64,000 bases of DNA, taken from NCBI GenBank assembly GCA_051294375.1, contig CM119264.1:15216682-15280681 (forward strand), written 5' to 3'. The notes under the pieces were generated by a model. That model was not told where the DNA came from and searched no databases. It worked only from the letters and a program-made list of their open reading frames with translations. The first letter of the stretch is position 1, and each line of letters begins with the position of its first letter. Below are positions 10,601 to 22,389 of the stretch, piece by piece. A program made the translations under genes and the position numbers. The DNA comes from Paraspadella gotoi. Its lineage: Eukaryota > Chaetognatha.

Positions 10601-12189
10601 CCATAAAGGCTAACACGTTCGGGGAACAATCAAGGGACCCATATTATATGGCGCACTTATAAATTTTCTAACATAGACAGTAAATATAAAAAAATTCAGA
10701 AGGGACCAAAACAGTAATGCAGGAAGTCGCTATACCGAAGACGCCAGAGATCTTGCTCTTTAATTTTTATATCAATGGGGTTGGAATGACGTCAATATTT
10801 GTTTTAAGGCCAGGGATCACTCAACCTAAAAATTGTAGAAATCTTAATTTACTGTATCTTAATCATTTTCTCATATCTTGTAAGAGGTTTTCTATTGAAA
10901 AAATAATAGAAAACTTTTAAAAATCTACATAAAATGTTCATAAAATTTAAAAAAATTTTTTTCGGTAAAACTAGATTTTCAAGAATAAAATAATTTTTTA
11001 TATGTAAGCTAAATTTCTACAACTAAATTTTAACTTAAAACTGATTCTTTACAGTAAGCTCAAATTCTACTTCTTATATTTAATTCTTCCTTTGGTACAA
11101 GTACATACTTGGAGTTGTATCACTAATAAGTCTAAAATAAAACTACTACACATTTTCCAGACGGGTTTTTATACTTTATGAGTTTTATGAGTTAAAAAAC
11201 TTATCGAATTTATTTCAATTTGACTTTTTACTTTATGTTAATGTTAATGAGTTTAAAGAGTACAGAATTTAAAATTCTTGACGAAGTGAAGTTAAAAATG
11301 AAGAGTTGCAGCTCAAACGTTGGACTCTCTTGAAGAAAAAAAATATCTTGGGCAAGAAAGGAAAGGGGGGGAGATTCTATGAGCGCGTTTTTTGAAAAAT
11401 GTTTTTCGTTTCAAAGATATCAAGGAATTAATCCCAAAATTGATTAGAATAATCAAATTTTATATGAAGGAAGGCAAATTTTGAAAGTATCTTTTCATAG
11501 AATTGGAGTTCGTAACCTAAGTAATTCATGCCAAATTCATGAGAAACCGCCTTACCGTTTGGGCTGCAACCCTTCAAATAGGTTTCTTTTATTTATATAG
11601 TACCAAAAAAAAACGAAAAAACGATGACGCCTTTTGAAAAAATAGTAAAGTGAAATACATTTTCGGAATCGACAGGAGCTCTCCTTTCGAAATCCGAGCT
11701 CAGTTTAGCCTAATTATAATTTTAATCGGACCTCAGTTATTATAAATCTTAGGAAACCCATCAAAATTTCCACCCGCTTTTTTCAACATTTTTGCCTTTG
11801 GCAGTGTCTACGAAAAGCCTTTTGTAAAGAAATGAACTGAATCTCCTGATTCTTCAAATATGAATAAAAATTTTTTTATACTTTGGAATATATCACAAAG
11901 AGTGCCAAATAATGGGGTAAATAAAGCCATTCCCTTATAAATTTGATACAGCAAAGATAGTTTTTATTTAAGCAAGTTTTAACTTCAAAAATCTTGTTCA
12001 TTTTTGTCCATTTTCAATTTTATCACTAATTTTCGGAATGAGATAGAAAAAGAAAACATTTTTATTACGCTTCTTGGTTCGCCTTCATGTTCTTTCTATT
12101 GGGGTAGAAGCATTTTTATCTCGCCAGACGGGCTTAAAGGATATAGGATCATCTCAGCTTCTTTGTGACTGCCCTTGGAATAACGCTTT
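10600..12189. other. Unclassified duplicated sequence
   Basis: AT-rich DNA repeated in unit 2 (about 16850-18447). A stretch near 11700-11800 is homologous to the reverse complement of about 44940-45060, so part of it is another dispersed repeat. The open frame 10717-10920 is not maintained in the second copy, which has an extra A, and is not proposed as a gene. Confidence 0.55.
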
Positions 12190-13740
12190 TTAGTCGGATC
12201 AAGCAATTCCGACTCTATAATTCACTTTGTCGGTTCGTCGGTCCCACCCCAAAATATTGTCGGTAAATCATTATTATCATATCAGAACCTCGAATTATGA
12301 TAAATTATGCAAAAAAAAATGTCTGTCCATCTGTCCGTCCCCCCTTAGCAAAAAAACTCCAATTACTCGTGATTGGATGGATGGATTGGTATGAAATTTT
12401 GTGTGTGGGTAGGAAACTGTGTGATTGAGATGGATATGAAGTTTCGATGGAATCGTGCGAGTGAAAATTGGTTAAATGGAAAAAACAAAAAATCTGTTCA
12501 TTATTTGAAACGCCAATTGCTCATGAGTGGATAGGGCAATTGACTTGAAATTTTGTATGATGGTAGGAAAAGTGTGTATTGAGCTGGATATAAAGTTTCG
12601 ATGGAATCGTGTAATTGGAAATGAGTTAAAATGGAAAAAACAAAAGTCATATTTACTTGAAGTATTTTTTATTTAAATTTACTCATAATTATTATGTTTA
12701 TTAAAAATTGATAGATAAATTGAAATGGAAATTGTGTGTGGCTAGGAAAGTATGTGATAAAGCTGGATATACATTTTTTGATGGAATCGTAGGAGTGGAA
12801 AAGAGTTCAAATTAGAAAACCAAAAATACATTTATTTGAATTTTTTAAAGTTTCTATCTTTCACTGATGGGTTGATTGATTGACCAAATTATGCCAGTTG
12901 ACCAAATTATGCCAGTTGACCCAAATTATGCCAGTTGACCAAATTATGCCAGTTGACCAAATTATGCCAGTTGACAAAATTATGCCAGTGACCAAATTAT
13001 GCCAGTTGACAAAAATTATGCCAGTTGACCAAATTATGCCAGTTGACCAAATTATGCCAGTTGACCAAATTATGCCAGTTGGACCAAATTATGCCAGTTG
13101 ACCAAATTATGCCAGTTGACCAAATTATGCCAGTTGACCAAATTATGCCAGTTGACCAAAATTATGCCAGTTGACCAAATTATGCCAGTTGACAAAAATT
13201 TATGCCAGTTGACAAATTATGCCAGTTGACAAAATTATGCCAGTTGACAAAATTATGCCAGTTGACCAATTCTACCAGTTTGACCAAATTATGCCAGTTG
13301 ACCAAATTATGCCAGTTGATCAAATTATGCAGTTGACCAAATTATGTTAATTGACCAAATTATGTTAATTGACCAAATTATGTTAATTGACCAAATTATG
13401 TCAGTTGACCAAATTATGTCAGTTGAACAAATTATGTCAGTTGAACAAATTATGTCAGTTGAACAAATTATGTCAGTTGAACAAATTATGTCAGTTGAAC
13501 AAATTATGTCAGTAGAACAATTATGTCTGTTGACCAAATTATGCAGTTGACCATATTATGTCAGTTAACCAAATTATGTCAGTTGACCAAATTATGTCAG
13601 TTGACCAAATTATGCCAGTTGACAAAATTATATCAGTTGACCAATTATGCAAGTTGATTAAATTATGCAAGTTGACTAAGTTAGCCTATTACCCACTTAA
13701 TTATCGTAGGCAGATCCGACATTGTTTGCTCAAACTTGTT
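12190..13740 (+). mobile_element. Minisatellite-bearing non-autonomous element (Helentron/HINE-like), unit 1
   Basis: Starts TAGTCGGATC...TTCCGACTCTATAATTCAC and ends CAGATCCGACATTGTTTGCT plus CAAACTTGTT. The same two ends bound at least four other elements here (18448-20430, 47931-48602, 48907-49620, 49691-50412). Between them lie a GTCTGTCCATCTGTCCGTCC-type block, two to three degenerate ~120-bp units built on GATGGAATCGT, and a central tandem array that differs between copies. That architecture (conserved ends, short hairpin at the head, central minisatellite, no TSD seen, no ORF) is typical of Helentron-associated elements, but I see no Rep/helicase to prove it. Confidence 0.55.
12873..13680 (+). 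repeat. 18-bp minisatellite (TTGACCAAATTATGCCAG)n
   Basis: About 45 head-to-tail copies of an 18-bp unit. Sequence drifts along the array: CCAGTTGACC units first, then a block of TTAATTGACC, then TCAGTTGAACA units, then mixed. Occasional one-base length variants break the register. Long reading frames on both strands are artefacts of 18 being divisible by 3. Confidence 0.95.
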
Positions 13741-15469
13741 TTCTTATATAGTTTTTGATTGGGCTTAGAATTTTTTTAAAATAAAAACTACTACGAATTT
13801 ACGATGGATTTTTATAAAAGTGTGCGATCATAGTAAGTTAAAAGTTTAGATATAGCTTTTTATCTTAAGATCTTTGCAATAGTCATGTTTCATGTGGTTT
13901 GAAGTTTTTTTATCTTTACGACGGTAAATTCTAACGTTTAAAACGTCGCCTGTTCAAATATTTTAACGTGAGATAACGAAGTAAAATGAATACATGGTGA
14001 CAATTTACAAGCGCCGGTAGAAATACGCTGTCATTTGCAAACCAGTGGTTATTTCATTGATTTTAAAATTTTTGTTGAGTAGAACATATTAAACTCATTA
14101 TATGTTCAAATTTTATATTGATCAGTTAAGATATGCCTTGACAATGAATAGAGAAAGTTGGCTTGTAAAATCGGGTTTTCATTTTAAAACTCACTTTTTT
14201 AGATTCAATTTTTTTCTCTTACTTTTAGTAAGTTTTCTGAAGAAATTTGAAATAAAATAATATTATTTTATTATCTTCTGAAAGCCCTTTCAAATCTAAA
14301 AAGAATGACGTACTTACAAATACTGTTAGTATAAAATTTAACTGGCCCAGCTTTAATTTAATTAGGATATTCAAAAAACGAGACATCTTTTTAAAATCAA
14401 TAGCTGGAGAGTAAATTTATGATTTTATCAAATTGTGATTGGCTATTCTTAAATCCTTTTTCTCAGGTTCTTTCATGATACTTATATAAATAATAATATT
14501 TTATATTATTATCAGATTATATAATAATAATAATAATAATAAAACAAAATAATTATAATTAAAAAAATAAAATTAAAAAATAAAATATTTATATTTTATT
14601 TATTATTAATATTTTATTATTAATATTATTATTATTATCAAAATAAAAAAATTAAAAATTTTTTTGATTTATTATATTTAATATAATTATTATATTTTAT
14701 TAAAATTAAAATTTTATTTTAATCTTATATTTTTTAATAATATCATGATAAAAAAAAATTGTCACAGTTTAGAAAAATTAATTAATTTTATTGTAAAATA
14801 TAATTTTTTATATATATACTTTTTAATATATAGTATTACCTTTTTCGGATTGAATAAAAAAGTTTATTTTTAATACTATAATTATATTTATATAAATATT
14901 TTTATATATAATATAATAAGATAAAAAATTTTAAAAATTATTTTTCTAGCATTTGGGACTCACAAGCAACACTGTGCGACAATTTTTGTTTTTAATGAAT
15001 TTTTTATTATATTGAGAAAACGCTTTTGAATTAAGCCCGCGCTCTACCTGATTTGAATAGTAAAATCAATACAGTTTCTGTCAATTGTGTTCAAAATTGA
15101 AAAAAATGAAGGCTTGACTATGCAATTTTCACCTAAAAAAACAGTTCATTTGATTGCTTTATCAAGTAATTAAGATTGCAAGAATTTTAATTTTGCTTTT
15201 TTTCATCATGTAGAGAAGACAAAGGTTTCAGAAACTACTGATATGTATGATTTGGTCTTTTTTACCCAAGGGCCAGGAGGTTTTTTTGGAATAGGGAAAA
15301 AACGGCCTGACCAATCCATTTAAATACCATTTTTGGGCATGATAAAATGGGAATTTTGATCGCGTTCTACCTCCATTGGCTTCCCAAGACGCCAAGCTTT
15401 CGAAATCTGCCCATATTGACATAATTTGTTTTGGCCTTGACTATGCAGTTTTGAATAGAAGTGAAATAT

Positions 15470-15690
15470 TATACCACTTTATTGATAGGGAAGCCAGGTT
15501 CACTGGGAGTGAATAAATAAGACTGTGAGAGAGTCTTGATTGAAAGCTTGCAGAAACCTGCTATGTTATTATCTTGTAAGTGTGATGGAGGCCTTAAACC
15601 ACCAAAGCCTGTCCAAAGTCAGGGACAAGATAGCTTATTTATTAAATGAATGGATAATTTTTATATTGGTTGTACCAATTTCATAAAGGA
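15470..15690. repeat. ~220-bp repeat upstream of exon d (unit 2)
   Basis: Copy of the 9258-9480 repeat; it ends about 90 bp before exon d. Confidence 0.65.
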
Positions 15691-15778
15691 ATCTTGATCG
15701 GAGCTTCGATTCAAACGATGCGCAGCCCTATTTTGACGTAATTTCCCGTAAATTTAACTAAATTTAATAAAAAAAAAG

Positions 15779-15895
15779 GTTGACCGACTAACGTTTCGCG
15801 CTGAACGAAAGGTCTTTGCGGACCGACCCTTAGCGACGACAACGGCCAAATCCATGAATCGGCTCCAAACGTCCGTCGCGTCGATGACGACAAAG
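15779..15895 (+). CDS. CCDC146-like coiled-coil protein, exon d
   Basis: A 39-codon exon, phase 0 at both ends, acceptor AAAAAAAG and donor AAG|GTGAGT. It begins VDRLTFRAE, the expected continuation of exon c (family VSRLTDRL), and contains TTTAKSMNRLQ, matching the LLAKKMNGYQ block of vertebrate CCDC146. It splices in frame to exon e, where MTTK joins MMSIVAELSM (family ATEK + MMALVAELSM). The frame is intact here, unlike in the unit 1 copy, so this is the better candidate for the functional exon. It is separated from exon c by about 11.5 kb. Confidence 0.72.
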
Positions 15896-16022
15896 GTGAG
15901 TGTATATCGTATTAAATAGTGTATCAAAAGAGGCTCGATTTTGATCTTAGTACCTAGGTACCTATCTCAGTCCTTAACATCTAAACATCTGGCTTACCAA
16001 TACCATTTGTCCGATGTCGCAG

Positions 16023-16165
16023 ATGATGTCGATCGTGGCGGAGTTGTCCATGCGAAAAGAGGAAGTACTGCGGCTGCGTCAAACAGCTACAGAACTAGAG
16101 GTCACACTTCGCCAGTGTCGAGACCGAGAAGAGTGCGGTGAAGCCCCTTGTGTCGAGTTCCAAAG
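16023..16165 (+). CDS. CCDC146-like coiled-coil protein, exon e
   Basis: A 143-bp exon (47 codons plus two bases), acceptor TGTCGCAG, donor CAAAG|GTAAAC. MMSIVAELSM at its start is nearly identical to the MMALVAELSM of vertebrate CCDC146 and is followed, as there, by a basic/acidic helix (RKEEVLRLRQ) and a Cys-containing turn. This is the strongest single piece of evidence for the family. The last exon(s) of the family, ending in a Pro/Lys-rich tail, were not found downstream. The copy in unit 1 (9808-9947) is frameshifted. Confidence 0.75.
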
Positions 16166-16170
16166 GTAAA

Positions 16171-16850
16171 CGTGGAGTGACGTTGCGCATTAAGGCGTAG
16201 TAAAATTTCTATATTTAACTTAGATATAAACACATGTCTAAAAGTCGAGGACGATCAACATATTGAATAGCTAAAAACATTTATGTAATAAAAAAATATT
16301 ATAATAAATTTTACAATTTACGCAGTAGGCCATATTTATACTAGTACTAATCCAATAATTGTTAAAATTTTAAAATAGTTTTTTCTAAGATTTTTTTACA
16401 GATTTGAATTCGTCATAAAAAGTTGATAAAAAGAAATATAACCTCTTTTAGAGAAGATTCCTTCATTAAGTGGGTCAAAAATTAGAAAAAGCTGTATATT
16501 AAGTTGAAAATAACTTTTTATATATTAAATATAGTTTTTTAAATTTTTAACCCACTTATTGAAAGAATTTTCAAAAATGACTTATATTTTCTTTTATCAA
16601 CTTTTGATGAGGAATTCAAATCTGCAATCAAAAATTAAGAAAAGCCTATTTTGAAATTTTTCGATTTTATAAAGATAGTTACTATATATAAATATAGCCT
16701 ACTGCGAAAATTGAAGAACATAAAATTAATTTTTTAATAAATTAATGTTTACTGATGGTATGTTGTTCATAATTGACATTTAAAATTTTTGTGTGTAACT
16801 TTCACTACGCCTTATTGCGCATAGCTATTCATTACGTCATACCATAAAGG
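16171..16850. mobile_element. Non-autonomous TIR element (unit 2)
   Basis: Second copy of the 9953-10600 element, in the same position just downstream of exon e. Confidence 0.55.
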
Positions 16851-18447
16851 CTAACACGTTGGGAAACAATCAAGGACCCATATTATATGCGCGCACTTAT
16901 AAATTTTCTAACATAGACAGTAAATATAAAAAATTCAGAAGGGACCAAAAACAGTAATGCAGGAAGTCGCTATACCGAAAGACGCCAGAGATCTTGCTCT
17001 TTAATTTTTATATCAATGGGGTTGGAATGACGTCAATATTTGTTTTAAGGCCAGGGATCACTCAACCTAAAATTGTAAAGAATCTTAATTTACTGTATCT
17101 TAATCATTTTCTCATATCTTGTAAGAGGTTTTCTATTGAAAAATAATCGAAAACTTTTAAAAATCTACATAAAATGTTCATAAAAATTTAAAAAAATTTT
17201 TTTCGGTAAAACTAATTTTAAGAATAAAATAATTTTTTATATGTAAGCTAAATTTCTACAACTAAATTTTTAACTATAAAACTGATTCTTTACAGTAAGC
17301 TCAAATTCTACTTCTTATATTTAATTCTTCCTTTGGTACAAGTACATACTTGGAGTTGTATCACTAATAAGTCTAAAATAAACTACTACTACACAATTTT
17401 CCAGACGGGTTTTTTATACTTTTAGAGTTTTATGAGTTAAAAAACTTATCGAATTTATTTCAATTTGACTTTTTACTTTATGTTAATGTTTAATGAGTTT
17501 AAAGAGTACAGAATTTAAATTCTTGACGAAGTGAAGTTAAAAATGAAGAGTTGCAGCTCAAACGTTGGACTCTTCTGAAGAAAAAAATATCTTGGGCAAG
17601 AAAGGAAAGGTGGGGAGATTCTATGAGCGCGTTTTTGAAAAAATGTTTTTCGTTTCAAAGATATCAAGGAATTAATCCAAAAATTGATTAGAATAATCAA
17701 ATTTTATATGAAGGAAGGCAAATTTGAAAGTATCTTTTTCATAGAATTGGAGTTCGTAACCTTAAGTAATTCATGGCCAAATTCATGAGAAACCGCCTTA
17801 CCGTTTGGGCTGCAACCAACCACTGTTTCAAAGTAGGTTTCTTTTATTTATATAGTACCAAAAAAAACGAAAAAACGATGACGCCTTTGAAAAAATAGTA
17901 AAGTGAATACATTTTCGGAATCGACAGGAGCTCTCCTTTCGAAATCCGAGCTCAGTTTTAGCCTAATTATAATTTTAATCGGACCTCAGGTTATTTATAA
18001 ATCTTAGGAAACCCATCAAAATTCCACCCGCTTTTTTCAACATTTTTGCCTTTTGGCAGTGTCTACGAAAAGCCTTTTGTAAAGAAATGAACTGAATCTC
18101 CTGATTCTTCAAATATGAATAAAAATTTTTTTATACTTTGGAATATATCACAAAGAGTGCCAAATAATGGGGTAAATAAAGCCATTCCCTTATAAATTTG
18201 ATACAGCAAAGATAGTTTTTATTTTAAGCAAGTTTTAACTTCAAAAATCTTGTTCATTTTTGTCCATTTTCAATTTTATCACTAATTTTCGGAATGAAGA
18301 TAGAAAAAGAAAACATTTTTATTACGCTTCTTGGTTCGCCTTCATGTTCTTTCTATTGGGGTAGAAGCATTTTTATCTCGCCAGACGGGCTTAAAGGATA
18401 TAGGATCATCTCAGCTTCTTTGTGACTGCCCTTGGAATAACGCTTTT

Positions 18448-20430
18448 TAGTCGGATCAGCAGATTCCGACTCTATAATTCACTTTGTCGGTTCGTCGGTC
18501 CCACCCCAAAATATTGTCGGTAAATCATTATTATCATATCAGAACCTCGAATTATGATAAATTATGCAAAAAAAATGTCTGTCCATCTGTCCGTCCCCCC
18601 TTAGCAAAAAACTCCAATTACTCGTGATTGGATGGATGGATTGGTATGAAATTTTGTGTGTGGGTAGGAAACTGTGTGATTGAGATGGATATGAAGTTTC
18701 GATGGAATCGTGCGAGTGAAAATTGGTTTAAATGGAAAAAACAAAAAAATCTGTTTCATTATTTGAACGCCAATTGCTCATGAGTGGATAGGGCAATTGA
18801 CTTGAAATTTTGTATGATGGTAGGAAAGTGTGTGATTGAGCTGGATATAAAGTTTCGATGGAATCGTGTAATTGGAAATGAGTTAAAATGGAAAAAACAA
18901 AAGTCATATTTACTTGAAGTATTTTTATTTAAATTTACTCATAATTATTATGTTTATTAAAAATTGAATAGATAAATTGAAATGGAAATTTGTGTGTGGC
19001 TAGGAAAGTATGTGATAAAGCTGGATATACATTTTTTGATGGAATCGTAGGAGTGGAAAAGAGTTCAAATTAGAAAACCCAAAAATACATTTATTTGAAT
19101 TTTTTAAAGTTTCTATCTTTCACTGATGGGTTGATTGATTGACCAAATTATGCCAGTTGACCAAATTATGNNNNNNNNNNNNNNNNNNNNNNNNNNNNNN
19201 NNNNNNNNNNNNNNNNNNNNNNNNNNNNNNNNNNNNNNNNNNNNNNNNNNNNNNNNNNNNNNNNNNNNNNNNNNNNNNNNNNNNNNNNNNNNNNNNNNNN
19301 NNNNNNNNNNNNNNNNNNNNNNNNNNNNNNNNNNNNNNNNNNNNNNNNNNNNNNNNNNNNNNNNNNNNNNNNNNNNNNNNNNNNNNNNNNNNNNNNNNNN
19401 NNNNNNNNNNNNNNNNNNNNNNNNNNNNNNNNNNNNNNNNNNNNNNNNNNNNNNNNNNNNNNNNNNNNNNNNNNNNNNNNNNNNNNNNNNNNNNNNNNNN
19501 NNNNNNNNNNNNNNNNNNNNNNNNNNNNNNNNNNNNNNNNNNNNNNNNNNNNNNNNNNNNNNNNNNNNNNNNNNNNNNNNNNNNNNNNNNNNNNNNNNNN
19601 NNNNNNNNNNNNNNNNNNNNNNNNNNNNNNNNNNNNNNNNNNNNNNNNNNNNNNNNNNNNNNNNNNNNNNNNNNNNNNNNNNNNNNNNNNNNNNNNNNNN
19701 NNNNNNNNNNNNNNNNNNNNNNNNNNNNNNNNNNNNNNNNNNNNNNNNNNNNNNNNNNNNNNNNNNNNNNNNNNNNNNNNNNNNNNNNNNNNNNNNNNNN
19801 NNNNNNNNNNNNNNNNNNNNNNNNNNNNNNNNNNNNNNNNNNNNNNNNNNNNNNNNNNNNNNNNNNNNNNNNNNNNNNNNNNNNNNNNNNNNNNNNNNNN
19901 NNNNNNNNNNNNNNNNNNNNNNNNNNNNNNNNNNNNNNNNNNNNNNNNNNNNNNNNNNNNNNNNNNNNNNNNNNNNNNNNNNNNNNNNNNNNNNNNNNNN
20001 NNNNNNNTGACCAAATTATGTTAATTGACCAAATTAATTCAGATTGACCAAATTATTTCGTTGACCATTAGCAGTTAGAACAAATTACTGTTCAGAATTG
20101 AAAAAAATTAGTGGTATGTGTTTTTGAACCAAAATTAACTGTCACTTTTTAACAGATTATCAGTTGAACAAATTATGTCAGTTGAACAAATTATGTCAGT
20201 AGAACAAATTATGTCTGTTGACCAAATTATGCCAGTTGACCATATTATGTCAGTTAACCAAATTATGTCAGTTGACCAAATTATGTCAGTTGACCAAATT
20301 ATGCCAGTTGACAAAATTATATCAGTTGACCAAATTATGCAAGTTGATTAAATTATGCAAGTTGACTAAGTTAGCCTATTACCACTTAATTATCGTAGGC
20401 AGATCCGACATTGTTTGCTCAAACTTGTTT
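18448..20430 (+). mobile_element. Minisatellite-bearing non-autonomous element, unit 2
   Basis: Copy of 12190-13740 with the same head and tail. Its 18-bp array starts at 19135 but is interrupted by 837 N (19171-20007) and resumes in a rearranged state; 20036-20160 contains non-array sequence absent from unit 1. The true array length is unknown. Confidence 0.55.
19171..20007. other. Assembly gap, 837 N, inside a minisatellite
   Basis: The gap falls inside the 18-bp array, as expected where reads cannot be placed uniquely. Confidence 0.95.
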
Positions 20431-20923
20431 CTTATATAGTTTTGATTGGGCTTAGAATTTTTTTAAAATAAAAACTACTACGAATTACGATGGATTTTTA
20501 TAAAAGTGTGCGATCATAGTAAGTTAAAAGTTTAGATATAGCTTTTTATCTTTAAGATCTTTGCAATAGTCATGTTTCATGTGGTTTGAAGTTTTTTTAT
20601 CTTTACGACGGTAAATTCTAACGTTTAAAACGTCGCCTGTTCAAATATTTTAACGTGAGATTAACGAAGTAAAATGAATACATGGTGACAATTTTACAAG
20701 CGCCGGTAGAAATACGCTGTCATTTGCAAACCAGTGGTTATTTCATTGATTTTAAAATTTTGTTGAGTAGAACATATTAAACTCATTTATATGTTCAAAT
20801 TTTATATTGATCAGTTAAGATATGCCTTGACAATGAATAGAGAAAGTTGGCTTGTAAAATCGGGTTTCATTTTAAAACTCACTTTTTTTAGATTCAATTT
20901 TTTTCTCTTACTTTTAGTAAGTT

Positions 20924-20948
20924 NNNNNNNNNNNNNNNNNNNNNNNNN
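20924..20948. other. Assembly gap of 25 N with duplicated flanks
   Basis: About 340 bp left of the gap (from ~20590) is repeated right of it (to ~21290). A fixed-size gap with overlapping flanks suggests two contig ends that were not merged. Confidence 0.85.
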
Positions 20949-21044
20949 GAAGTTTTTTTATCTTTACGACGGTAAATTCTAACGTTTAAAACGTCGCCTG
21001 TTCAAATATTTTAACGTGAGATTAACGAAGTAAAATGAATACAT

Positions 21045-21987
21045 GGTGACAATTTAAAGCGCCGGTAGAAATACGCTGTCATTGCAAACAGTGGTTATTT
21101 CATTGATTTTAAAATTTTGTTGAGTAGAACATATTAAACTCATTTATATGTTCAAATTTTATATTGATCAGTTAAGATATGCCTTGACAATGAATAGAGA
21201 AAGTTGGCTTGTAAAATCGGTTTCATTTTAAAACTCACTTTTTTAGATTCAATTTTTTTCTCTTACTTTTAGTAAGTTTTCTGAAGAAATTTGAATAAAA
21301 TAATATTATTTTATTATCTTCTGAAAGCCCTTTCAAATCTAAAAAGAATGACGTACTTACAAATACTGTAGTATAAAATTTAACTGGCCAGCTTTAATTT
21401 AATTAGGATATTCAAAAACGAGACATCTTTTAAAAATCAATAGCTGGAGAGTAAATTTATGATTTTTATCAAATTGTGATTGGCTATCTTAAATCCTTTT
21501 TTCTCAGGTTCTTTCATGATACATTATAAATAATAATATTTTATGTTATAATAATTTAAACAGGTCATATATTTTGAAAAAAGATTTAAAATTTTAAATA
21601 ATTCACTCTTAATTAAGGGATTTCTGAGGATATTAATATTGTTAAGATTCTAATAAACACTTTGTTTAAAAAAGTGCTAAAAGTTTTTGGCTTGTAAAAT
21701 CGGGTTTCATTTTCCAACTCAATTTTTTTTAAAAAACTTTTAGCACTTTTTTAAACNNNNNNNNNNNNNNNNNNNNNNNNNNNNNNNNNNNNNNNNNNNN
21801 NNNNNNNNNNNNNNNNNNNNNNNNNNNNNNNNNNNNNNNNNNNNNNCTTTCTCCACTCATCGTCAAGGCATATCTTAACTGATCAACATAAAATTTGAAC
21901 ACAACTAATTTTTAAAATCAATGAAATAACCACTGGTTTGCAAATGACAGCATATTTCTATCGGCGCTTGTAAAATTGTCACCAAGT
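21045..21987. mobile_element. TA-flanked inverted-repeat element with gap
   Basis: Left arm begins CATGGTGACAATTTAAAGCG after TA; the right arm (21847-21987) is its reverse complement and ends CTTGTAAAATTGTCACCAAG before TA. The interior has a further hairpin (CAAAAACTTTTAGCAC-type arms at about 21665-21756) and a 90-N gap at 21757-21846. Same family as 23491-24051. The left arm alone recurs near 13994 and 20683. Confidence 0.6.
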
Positions 21988-22030
21988 AATTATAAGTTTA
22001 TAGATTTAAAATTTTTTTTATAAATAAACT

Positions 22031-22102
22031 TAGAGAAAACAAAGTTTGTTTGTTTGATAACAACGATTTTTATTATCAAACAAACAAACTTTGTTTTCTC
22101 TA
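22031..22102. repeat. Perfect 30-bp inverted repeat, 12-nt loop
   Basis: Arms 22031-22060 and 22073-22102 are exact reverse complements (arm opens TAGAGAAAACAAAGTTTG). The same motif, diverged, forms the outer ends of the hammerhead palindrome at 41880-42300, so this is probably two joined element termini with the interior lost. Confidence 0.85.
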
Positions 22103-22389
22103 TATATACACAACGAAAAGAGAGGAAATAACATAATATAAATAAACTATAAATATAATTATATAATATAACTATATAATATAAAATATAGATTTTATTT
22201 GTATATTATTAAACGCAAAAAATATTTGTTAAAGCTCGTAAAAAAATGAGTTTTCCTGGGATAAGATTGTTTCTACTTTGCTTTTATAAACGCAACTGAT
22301 TTGAGCCGTGAGTTTCACAAAGTAACAAAGATACTGGCTGGGATAATAACCAAATTAAAAGGAATGGCGAAGCAAATCTTTGTACATAT

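Larger units (their letters stand above)
7650..14500 (+). repeat. Tandem duplication, unit 1 (~6.9 kb)
   Basis: Collinear with about 14500-21535. Shared landmarks in the same order are the A/T-rich block, a ~220-bp repeat, two CCDC146-like exons, a TIR element, unclassified sequence, a minisatellite-bearing element and the start of a TA-flanked inverted-repeat element. Unit 1 carries an extra ~640 bp at 8064-8700. The copies differ mainly by single-base gains and losses, many in homopolymer runs. Confidence 0.85.
14501..21535 (+). repeat. Tandem duplication, unit 2
   Basis: Second copy of 7650-14500. The junction is at about 14495-14505, where the end of unit 1 (ATAATAATATTTTAT) runs into the ATTATTATCAGATTAT start of unit 2. 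It lacks the 640-bp block of unit 1 and contains an 837-N gap inside the minisatellite and a 25-N gap with the same ~340 bp on both sides (about 20590-20923 and 20949-21290). Confidence 0.85.

Noticed and set aside
10683-10920. Possible last CCDC146-like exon (an AG acceptor at about 10716 and phase-compatible NAGSRYTEDARDLAL before a stop)
   Set aside because: Similarity to the family's NAYIPEADATLPL tail is too weak, and unit 2 has an extra A in the same place; worth a profile check but not claimed.
12873-13680. CRISPR-like array
   Set aside because: Units are contiguous with no spacers and vary in sequence; this is an animal genome and a plain minisatellite.
12880-13758. Open reading frames of 60-73 residues on both strands (repeating KLCQLT, QIMPVD, STDII)
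   Set aside because: Direct translation of the 18-bp minisatellite; a unit divisible by three leaves frames open by default.
19135-20047. Long open frames of 280-300 residues
   Set aside because: Almost entirely unknown residues from the 837-N gap.
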